DNA of 64,000 nt, taken from assembly GCA_021201135.1 (NCBI GenBank), contig JAJQGT010000009.1, positions 174,715-238,714 of the forward strand, read 5' to 3'. The DNA is from Oscillospiraceae bacterium. GTDB taxonomy: Bacteria; Bacillota; Clostridia; Oscillospirales; Ruminococcaceae. The position numbers and the translations under genes are program-made. Below, piece after piece: positions 47,570 to 57,100 of this stretch (the stretch's first letter is position 1; every line of letters starts with the position of its first letter). Under the pieces are notes generated by a model. It saw only the letters and a list, made by a program, of their open reading frames with translations, made no database searches and was not told the origin of the DNA.

Positions 47570-48334
47570 TTATTTCTTCTTGTCGGTTCTGACGACTATC
47601 AAGCCGGCGGCTACGCAGAAGACGCCTGCTCCCGCCATTATCGGGATGGGATAGTTGAGCTGTCCGGTCTGGGGAAGGGTGTCCTCGTCCTTCTCCTCGG
47701 GCTCGTCCTCCTCGATATCGACCTCTTCGTCGGTCTTGCCTTCCTCGGTGTTGGTGCCCTCGGTCGTGACGACTACGTCCGGCTCGGTGACGACGGTTGT
47801 AGTTGTCGGAGTGGGCTCATCGGGAGTGGTGGGGATGTAAGTAGACTCGAGCTTTGCCTCGACCATAACATCATATTCGCCCTCGCCGGCTACATTGGGA
47901 ATGGAAACAAGGCTCGGATTCATATTATAATTGGTTGGATTAGTCGTCGGAACGATGAGATACAAGCCAACTTCAAGATTCGAGAATGTAACCTTGCCAT
48001 CAGAATTGGGAGTACCGACTGTTCCGGTCACTCCCTGCGAAACAGCCCACTGCGTAAGAAGGGTCGCAAGAGTGCTCTCCCTGACGGTGAGCTCTATGCC
48101 GGAGCTCGCAAAGTCCGAAGTATAGGTGTAACTGCCGTTGCTGTTGAGGGATGCGACCTTATAAAGGGTCAGAACTCCTGTTGTAATCGGTTTGTCCGTG
48201 TCGGAATCCGACAGCTCCACAGTTATCGAGCCTAGAGTGTCGTCGGCAAAGACGCACGTCAGGCAGGAAGCCGCAACCAAGGTTACAACCAGAATCAGGG
48301 ACAAAGCTTTAAGAATGTTATTTCTCACGGTCAT
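47570..48334 (-). CDS. Minor pilin, LPXTG-type (LPQTG) with isopeptide/Cna-B-like fold
   Basis: Signal peptide; TLPQTGQLNYPIPIMAGAGVFCVAAGLIVVRTDKKK. Confidence 0.85.
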   Translation of the reverse strand: MTVRNNILKALSLILVVTLVAASCLTCVFADDTLGSITVELSDSDTDKPITTGVLTLYKVASLNSNGSYTYTSDFASSGIELTVRESTLATLLTQWAVSQGVTGTVGTPNSDGKVTFSNLEVGLYLIVPTTNPTNYNMNPSLVSIPNVAGEGEYDVMVEAKLESTYIPTTPDEPTPTTTTVVTEPDVVVTTEGTNTEEGKTDEEVDIEEDEPEEKDEDTLPQTGQLNYPIPIMAGAGVFCVAAGLIVVRTDKKK

Positions 48335-48346
48335 TCTTCCTTTCCG

Positions 48347-49282
48347 TTATCTCTTTTTCTTCCTTACCGGAAGAGAAATGAGGATAAAGAGTATTATTAT
48401 CAGCGGTATCGCAACGCAAACAGCAACGATTACGCTGTCGATTTTGTAAGCCTCCGCAGTGACTTTTATGGTCTTCTTGACTGCGTCTGTGGCAATTCTC
48501 TTGCCCCGGACGAGAAGCCTGTGGGTGTTGACGCCATAGGGCGTGCAGGTCATGAGTGTGCAGTAATCCTGCCCGTCGACGATATAGATATCCTCGAGCT
48601 CGGTCGGCTCGACAATCGTAATCTGGTCGACCTCATAGGTCAGGACTTCGTTCAGCACGGTTATCGTGAAGGTGTCCCCTACCTCGAGCTGGTCAAGATT
48701 CGTGAAGAGCGACGCGCTCGGGAGTCCACGGTGAGCCGAGATTACCGAATGGGTGCTCTCGCCGCCTATAGGAAGGCTTGTGCCCTCTAAGTGTCCCGCT
48801 CCCGCCTGCAAAACCGCCGAAGAGGTTCCGTGATATATCGGGAGCATGACGTTTATCTTCTCGATGGTGATATAGCCCATAATTCCCGTGCCGGTTACGT
48901 CAAGCAAATCCTCGTAGCCCTCGAGCTCGTCATAGTTGACGATGGCATAGGAGGAGCCGAGCTCTCGAACCGCCTCGTTATAAGCCTCGGCGGCTTCGAA
49001 ATAAGCCTCATACTCATTCTCGTCGATAGTCGATACCGACTCGTCATAGTCGATGACCGCCCGGGTCTGGACCCTTGTGTTCCACCAGTCGCTGAACGTG
49101 GGATAAATGGCGATTGCAAGACCCAATATCAGAATCCCCACCAAAATCCCCGTACTGAATGATTTCTTTTTCTTCTTCGGCATCTCCACGGACAAATCGT
49201 CAACAGACAATTCATCCGAGGGTAGCTCAATCGGAGTTGTTTTCTTTTTCTTCGTACTCTCCAACCCCGCTTTCCACTGCAT
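48347..49282 (-). CDS. Class C sortase
   Basis: GTSLPIGGESTHSVISAHRGLPSASLF...TLMTCTPYGVNTHRLLVRG. Confidence 0.95.
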   Translation of the reverse strand: MQWKAGLESTKKKKTTPIELPSDELSVDDLSVEMPKKKKKSFSTGILVGILILGLAIAIYPTFSDWWNTRVQTRAVIDYDESVSTIDENEYEAYFEAAEAYNEAVRELGSSYAIVNYDELEGYEDLLDVTGTGIMGYITIEKINVMLPIYHGTSSAVLQAGAGHLEGTSLPIGGESTHSVISAHRGLPSASLFTNLDQLEVGDTFTITVLNEVLTYEVDQITIVEPTELEDIYIVDGQDYCTLMTCTPYGVNTHRLLVRGKRIATDAVKKTIKVTAEAYKIDSVIVAVCVAIPLIIILFILISLPVRKKKR

Positions 49283-49291
49283 CAGGCGAAA

Positions 49292-51070
49292 TTACTTGTC
49301 GTCTCCGCCCATTCTCTTCTTAGTGATAAGGAGAATGATAGCCCCAACCACCAACACACCGCCTACTATGTAGAAGATAGTAGTACCGATACCACCGGTA
49401 GAAGGCAATTTGGCACCGGAATTATTCTCGACATCAACGGAAACCTTACCGTTTACAAACTCAGTAGAGGTTGTGTCAACTGTTTTGCCGTTAATAGTCA
49501 GGCTGTCGAGCTTGGTCTCATCATCTGTGAGCCATGTTATCTTGGTTGTGTAATTGTCAGCTGATACATTTTCGATTGTAGTATGTCCGGCTTCGATAGT
49601 AATATCAAAAACAGTGGACATAACGTTGTATCCCGACGGAGCCTTTGTTTCCTTAAGGTGGTAGGTTCCGACATCAAGACCGATTACGCTGAAAACGCCA
49701 GTTGAATCAGACTCGAGCTCAGAGGCATCATCTTCATCCGTAGTCCATCTCTCTACTTTACCGTCCGCATCTACAATAACATACTCATATTCACCATTGT
49801 CATTTACTCTGTAAAGTACAAACTTCGCACCTTCAAGAGTCTTGGTTGTATCGTCAGCATCTACCTTGGTTACATCAAGCTCATATGTCCAAGTCAAGAC
49901 TGTATCAATAACGGTTGTACCCAACTCGCCAGCATTGTACATATTATTCGAATACTGAAGATAAACTGTATTCGGATTGCCTTCAGAGCCGATAACAGCA
50001 TCGGAATTCAAAGTTGCTGTAAATACAACCTGAATCAACGATTCACTGTTAGTAGCAATCGAAGTAGTTCCGTCTGTAGTCAAAGCCTTTGTGTTGGACA
50101 AAGTGACTGTGAAGGAATGTCCGCCGTCGCTCTCATTAGACAAACCACTAACGACATAATCATCAGCGTATACCTTAGTTGCCTCATCCGTATCATGGAT
50201 TTCCGCATTTGCAACGTTTGTAACGGAGTCAGAATTATAAACATACACACCGGTAACTTCAACGAAAGTCAAGCCCTTTGAAAGTATATCATTGAAGACG
50301 AGCTCATATGAAGAGGTGTAGGAAGCATAATCGGACGGAAGCGAAGCGGTGAGATAATAAGTGATAGTATCACCGATATTTGCATCGAGGTCTTCGTCAT
50401 CCAAAGCCTCATCTATGTTCGGAAGGTCGGACTTAGACTCGATAGCATTTGCTTCGCTGGTTCCTGCATTACCCCCGGTCATTACGAGAATATACCGGGT
50501 ATATGCGCCGTTATCACTGCCATTGTAACCATTGTCTGGCAAGCCGGTGGTCTTAATCAGATAGTAACCGGCGGCAAGATTCGAAAAAGTATAATATGTA
50601 ACGTCGCCGATAGTTGAAGATGTGCTCGTCGTGTAAACAGTGGGATTTGCTGACATGTATTTAGCGACAACTGCTGCAAATTCCTGTGCTACAAGGTCGT
50701 CAGTAGAAGTAGAATATTTCGCCAAAGCAGCGGCTACCGTCATGGCGCTATACCAAGGGTCTCCGGTCGCTGTTCCATCCTGAGTAAACGGATATTCGCC
50801 GGTACTATCATCCACAATAGTTGCAAGTTGCGCATAGAGTGCATCAGATTCCGCAATATTTGTGCTCCATTCAACTTTCTTCAAGATTGGTTCATTATCT
50901 GCATTGACGCCCATTTCACCAGAGAAAATCTGATATGCTGTATAGGTGTAGCCGGCATCTTTGTTACTGATAACAATTGTGTATGTGTCATCCGCACTAA
51001 CCGCTACGCTCATCGACATAAGCATCAGGACTGAAAGAATTAATGCTGTGATTCTTTTGAGCTTTTTCAT
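49292..51070 (-). CDS. Major pilin (SpaA-type shaft protein, LPSTG)
   Basis: Signal peptide; isopeptide-forming domain; KLPSTGGIGTTIFYIVGGVLVVGAIILLITKKR. Confidence 0.9.
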   Translation of the reverse strand: MKKLKRITALILSVLMLMSMSVAVSADDTYTIVISNKDAGYTYTAYQIFSGEMGVNADNEPILKKVEWSTNIAESDALYAQLATIVDDSTGEYPFTQDGTATGDPWYSAMTVAAALAKYSTSTDDLVAQEFAAVVAKYMSANPTVYTTSTSSTIGDVTYYTFSNLAAGYYLIKTTGLPDNGYNGSDNGAYTRYILVMTGGNAGTSEANAIESKSDLPNIDEALDDEDLDANIGDTITYYLTASLPSDYASYTSSYELVFNDILSKGLTFVEVTGVYVYNSDSVTNVANAEIHDTDEATKVYADDYVVSGLSNESDGGHSFTVTLSNTKALTTDGTTSIATNSESLIQVVFTATLNSDAVIGSEGNPNTVYLQYSNNMYNAGELGTTVIDTVLTWTYELDVTKVDADDTTKTLEGAKFVLYRVNDNGEYEYVIVDADGKVERWTTDEDDASELESDSTGVFSVIGLDVGTYHLKETKAPSGYNVMSTVFDITIEAGHTTIENVSADNYTTKITWLTDDETKLDSLTINGKTVDTTSTEFVNGKVSVDVENNSGAKLPSTGGIGTTIFYIVGGVLVVGAIILLITKKRMGGDDK

Positions 51071-51180
51071 TGTTATGCTCTCCTTTATTATAGAATTTAG
51101 TTTGTATTCATGCCCTTCCACGGGCATTGTCTTCTTTTCTCCTGCGCTCTCCCAAGGCGGGAGAGGCAGGTCATTAAAGG

Positions 51181-54100
51181 TTAGCTTTTCGGTCCGGCTC
51201 GTGAATCACCGTTCCGGTCTTTCGAGAGCTTCTTCTGCCTCCGGAAGAGCTTTGTCTCGCTCGGGGCGCCGGGCTTCGCGGGCTTGCGGACGGGCGTGTC
51301 ATTGCTCGCCGCCGAGAAGCGAATCCGGTGGATGTTTCTGTATGCACAGCCGAGGAGTGCCAGGACCATCAGCGCCATGCCGAAGAAGATGTAAATCCTC
51401 TCGTTCTGCCCGCCGGTGGAGGGGAGGGAATAACCGACCGAGTCGTCGGAGACAACATTGGTTATTGTAATGGCTGTGTCGCTGTTAAGGACGCCTTCTG
51501 CCTGTGAATATACGGCATCAGAAACTGAAACGTTCGAAAGCGTCGTGCTTACTTCGACGAAGTAGTAGTAACGCAAGTACTTAGTTGTGCCGACTACGGT
51601 GTACTTCGGAAGACCTTCTATTGTCTTCGTCCAGCCATTGTTGGCAGTGAGCTGATAGGTCTCTGTGCCGTAGAGGTAAGAGGTGACGTTTGCACCCTCA
51701 CCGACAAGCTGGCTCAAAGTATAGGTGCCTATCGTTCCGTTCGATGTGCCGCTGGTGTCCTCAACGAGGTAGTAGTAAAGTGCAACCTTTACGTCTTGGG
51801 TCTGAACAGTTTTGTTTGTGTCGGTGACAACATTGCCGCTCTGGTCAACCCATACCTTCTCAACCTTTGCCGAGGTGGTCTCGACCAAGGTGTTGACGAT
51901 GATAATTTCGCCGCCACCGTTCTCGCCCTGAGACTGAGAATAGGTTGTATAAAGGTTGTAGTTATCGAGGTCGACGCCGGTTTCACTGTCGTCGGCTGTC
52001 TCCAAGAAGTAGTAGAAGTAAGCATACTCCGTATCGCCGACGGTGTAACCGAGCGGAAGACCCGCGATTGCCACGGACCAGTTGTTCTTGCTGTCGAGCG
52101 TATAGACATCGTCGGAGTAAAGCGTGCTTGGGTAGTATTTGCCCTCAAGAGCCTCTTCGGCGTAGTAATCCGAAACCGTGCCGGTGACTCTCAGGTCGCT
52201 GATGGTTGCCGAGAAGGTGGATCCCTTAATTTCGAGCTGAAGCGCAACGCCGTTATAATCGGCGCAGGCATCCGACGCGGTGGCATAGCCCTTTGAATTA
52301 AGGTTGCCCAATATGTTCGCTACCGAGTAGTTGAGGGTGTATGAGCCGTCGTTGTTGTCTTCAACACTGGGCGTAACAGTGCATATCGCACTATAGTTAT
52401 CAACCGATATATCGCCCTGAATTACGAGAGCAAGATTCTCGAGATCGGATGTCGAAGGCGCACTGCCATCAATCAATACGTCTTTAATCGTAATCGAGAC
52501 GGTTGTCGCAACATCACTGTAGATGGCGTCGAGGAATCCGTAGCCAGTGAACACTGTGCCGTTCTCATCGGAGATAATCTCGCCCGCAGTGTAAGCCGGT
52601 TCCTTGATATATTCGGAAATGTAGTTGTACTTGTAGTCGCCCACGTTCAGAGACGTTGTATATCCCGTTGACGGATTATAGAGAATTACCGTTGTGCTGT
52701 TGACCGGTGCAACACCCGCTTCGGCAATATACGGAATGATGACGGATACCGACTTGATCGTAACCTTGCCGGAATCATTTTGACCGACACTCAGGAAGAT
52801 CGCATTGTAGTCATCGGTATCATAATTTCCGGAAAGTATACTGCTTACCGGTATTGCTATAGTGCCGGAACCGGCAGAATAGTCCGTGACAATCGAGATG
52901 CTTTCGTTATCACCGTAGCTGTTTGACGTATACTGAATACCCAAGGTTGCCTGAGAAGGAACCGAGGTGCAGTCATACTCGATGTAAATCATCGCACCGT
53001 CAACCGTCAGAGCCGCTCTTACGCTGTCGTTACCTGTGAGGTAAGTCGTCCAGTCACTCGTAAGATTTTCAGTTCCCTTGTTGTAAGTATCACAGCTCGT
53101 CGTCGTTGCCACAATAGCATAAGTCGCGATTGTCGACGAGGTGGAAGGAGTGAGAATGGAAACGGATTCTATAGTTCCGGTAAACTTATCGGACGAAGAC
53201 CAGCTTTCATATTGTGTGAATACTTGGACATAGTCGTCCCAATCAGCATTTGATATGTTAGAGCCGCTGTCTGTCGCTAAATCAGCTACTGCTACATAGA
53301 TAATCCCCGATGAATTGGTCACCGTTACTTCTTTGTTGTAGGAGGTATATGAGCCGTCATTGAACTCAATACCAACTCTTACAACACCTGTAGTTGCGTT
53401 GCTGTAATTAACAGCTATAACAGCACCACTCTCCTGCAATGCGCTTGCAGCAGAATCACTGGTGTAGTATGCACCGACATAGGTGCTACCGGATGTGCTA
53501 TCATCCAAAATCTTGTCAACCGTTTCCGAAGGCACTGCATAGTCAGCACCGGCGCAAACGTTGACGCCTACCAACGTAGCGTTATCTCCGACGCTTGCTG
53601 CGCTGAGGCAGATTGAACCGATATCGTTCAGGCTATAGCCACTGTATAATCCTGCCTCTATAGCACTTAAGCTGTACTGGAGATGATAGTAGTATTCAGC
53701 GGTAGAAACTGAAACTAATTCGACGTTCGTCGGGGAAACAGTACCTATCGTTGTGCTGTAATCCCAAGCCTGCAGTATCAGACTTACTGCCGAAGGACTT
53801 TCGCCGCCCTTAATAACGAACTCAAGGTAAATGTCGTTATAGTCGCTGTTAGAAAGAGCAGTAGTCATGTTCGAGATATCGCCGCCCATGAAGCCGTATG
53901 TCCAACTATAGGGTGTTGATGAATCTATTTCTTTATTCGTAGTTTTGCTGAACAAGTTGACATATTCATTTGGTTCGGCTGTCGTTATGGTAACTTGGGT
54001 AGCTGTGGAGACGTCAATGGTTCGAATCGGGTTGCCGTTCGAATCGAGTGGCAGGATGTAGTAGTAAAGCTGAACGGTGGTCTTGTAGTTACCGCTTACA

Positions 54101-57100
54101 CTCGCGCCGGACTCGTTGACCCAAAGCTTCTTGACTACAACGGTGGTTGTGGTCTTGGTGTTTGTAGCCTGAACGCTCGCGCTCTGAGTCGAGATGTCGA
54201 TGACTTCGCTTGGCGAGGTGCCTGTGGAGCCGTTTGCCCAGTCGGAAGGAAGAACCGTCGGATAATCAGAAGTATCTGGCGACGACCAGTAGAAGTAGAA
54301 GGTTGTGGTTTCCATATCGTTATAACCGATATTATAGCCTTCCGGTGAATCTACCTCAACGAGCTTATACGCATGGTTGAAGTCGTATATCGCGTCATTG
54401 TAGGTGATTGTAATCTCGCCGTTTTTATCCGTCACATAGGTACCGATACGAGTCCATGTGCCATCCTCAGCCTTGGTATCGGCATTGCCATGGAACTCAT
54501 AGAGCGCGTAGGTTGCGCCCGAAAGTCTGACGCTTGTGTCGGTCGTGCTGACCTTAACAAGAGTGAACGAGGTGTTCGGCTGGTTTTCGACGTAAACTGT
54601 CGGATTGAGTGAGGTCGCTTTGAGGTCGTAAATCTTGGTGTTGTATTGGTCAACATCGCTCGGATAGGTCAATGTGCCGTTATCCGACGACCAGTAGAAG
54701 TAAACCTTCTCCTTGTCAAGAAGCTCATAGCCCGAAGGCGCCTCAACCTCAACGATATAGTAGAGGGTGTCGGTCTGATACCAGTCATAGTAAGCGTAGG
54801 CGGTGTTTTCACCGTCCTTGTATGTGAACGTACTTGAAATGGTAATAGAGCCGTTTGAGTCGCTTGTAACGAGGTAGTTATCCGAGGTCATCGTCGTGTC
54901 GCTGACATTGGATGCGGTCTTGGTACTATCGACAGTATCTGTGCCGGACATGAAGTCAGCCTGAGTAATCTGCACCCACTTACTTGTGGCTGTGTCATAC
55001 ATATAGAACTCAAACTTAGCTCCGGGAACTGCGATACTATAGTTATCGGGTTCTACCTTATAGATAGTAATACCACTGCCGGAGGTAATACCACCGGTGG
55101 TCGAAACTTCGCTCCACTGATCGTGAGTTGTCTGCTCGTCGGTTTTGGTTGTGGTGTTTTCTCCAGTCAGAGTTGCGTTATTTTTAACATCAAACCAAGA
55201 ACCGTTGCCGCCTGGCTTATACATATCATACCAATAGAGTACCAGAATGCTCGTTTCATCAGGGATTGTAGCGGTGATTGTATGAGTGTAGTTACCACCG
55301 TTGACATCCACGGAATAAGTCCATGCAATCGTTGTCGTCTCCATATAGTAGTAGCTATATGTCGGTGTTGTCTCGTCCTCGACATAGCGATAAACGGTGT
55401 TGGTCGGATTGGACGAAGAGTAGATATTCGAAGAGAGTGAAGTAATAGTCTGGGTAACGCCGTTAGAATCGGTGTATGTGCCGGTGTCGTTTGCCTCATC
55501 ATAAGTTATCTTATAAAGCTTATAGAATGCCACAGATGAGTTTCGAAGTTCAATTTCGATGCCATCATACCCAGTGTAGTAGGTTTCAATTACGTCCGTG
55601 AACGTCAGGTTCGTGCCATTATTGAGTTTATCGCCGTCAATGTTCAGAAGAACTTCATAACGAAGAGTAGCATCACCCGATGAAAAAGCACCACTCTTAT
55701 CTACAATATCATGACCATCGCTGCCTTTGTCTCCGCTGTCGGTCTCAGTATAGGTAACGTCCTGCCGCTGATCGTCATCGCCGTATTTTTCAGTGCCGTA
55801 ATAAACGACAACCTCATTATTGTAACTGCCGATATCGATTGTCACACCAGCAGTTGCATCGGCAATCATCTTAGCAAAACCATCTATTGTCGCCTTATAG
55901 GTTATAGTGACATAGCCACCGCTCGTTGTCAACTCCGAATAATGGTCAGGTTCAACATAGACTGTTACATCTGTGCCGCTTACTGAATTACTTTCAACTG
56001 TACCGGTTACGGCGGTTTCAATGCCCCAACTGAATTTGGCAGACATATTGCCGTCATTATCGTCATCAGTCAGTGTGGCATCTTTGTAGTTGATGGTTAA
56101 TGTTGCGGATTCAAATGTCAGCCCGTCAGGCAAAGTATCAACAACGGTATAGGTCTCGGTGCTCCCCGCCTGAATGTAAAGATGAACAATCCATGTGAGC
56201 TCGCCGTCTTCATCGACAGTAGCATCAGAATCGGCGTTGTTGTTCTTGCCGTCGGTCTTGTAGACCACGTTCTGCTCGGTATAGCTTGCATAAGCTTCGA
56301 GGCTTCCGATTTTTACGGAGTTATAATAAGTCTCGGATGCTACGGTGTTATTCTCAACATCGCTGATATCGGCAGTTGTGGAATAGGTGAGAGTCACTGT
56401 GCCAGAGCAGTTGCCGTTATCTTTAAGGAAAAATATCTGGTAAGCAGTATAGACATGACCATTATCGGTAATGTCACTGTATGCAACCCAATCGCCCACA
56501 GTTGGATCATACGCATACAGAGTAAAGTCTGTGCCATAGCTCAGTACAGTAGTGCCACTGCTACCGACAATCTGCAAGCCGTTTGAAGACAACGTGCTGA
56601 ACAGCGTTGTAATCTGGCTGTAGGTAAACCACTGGTCGGTGGTGTCCGTGCTTGTGTATGACGAATAATCCTTGCCGTATGTTCCGAGGTAATCCGCAAG
56701 GTAGGAATCAGCCTTGATTCCCCCGGCGGGAATGGTAACGGTTGATGTCCATGTTAAGTCTCTGGTCGTTGTTGTGCCATCGGTTTTAGTAGTAGATGCA
56801 GAATCCGAAAGGATTTTGCTCAACTTACCGCCGGTTTCTACGGTCTCATCACCATAAGCCGTAACATTGTCAACAGTAACGATATTATGGGCGGTATACG
56901 ACGAATAACCGAGATAAGTGCTTACGTCTGTTGTATAGACTATGGTATAGGTGGTGGTGTTGGTATCTAACGTTCCATCACCGTCAGAATCGCTCACTGC
57001 CAGGAATTTAATTCCTATAATATCAGTGCCATTAGTGTCATACACATACTCGTATGTGCCGGAATTATTAATATCCAGACCGCTTGTGGCATCTGCAAAT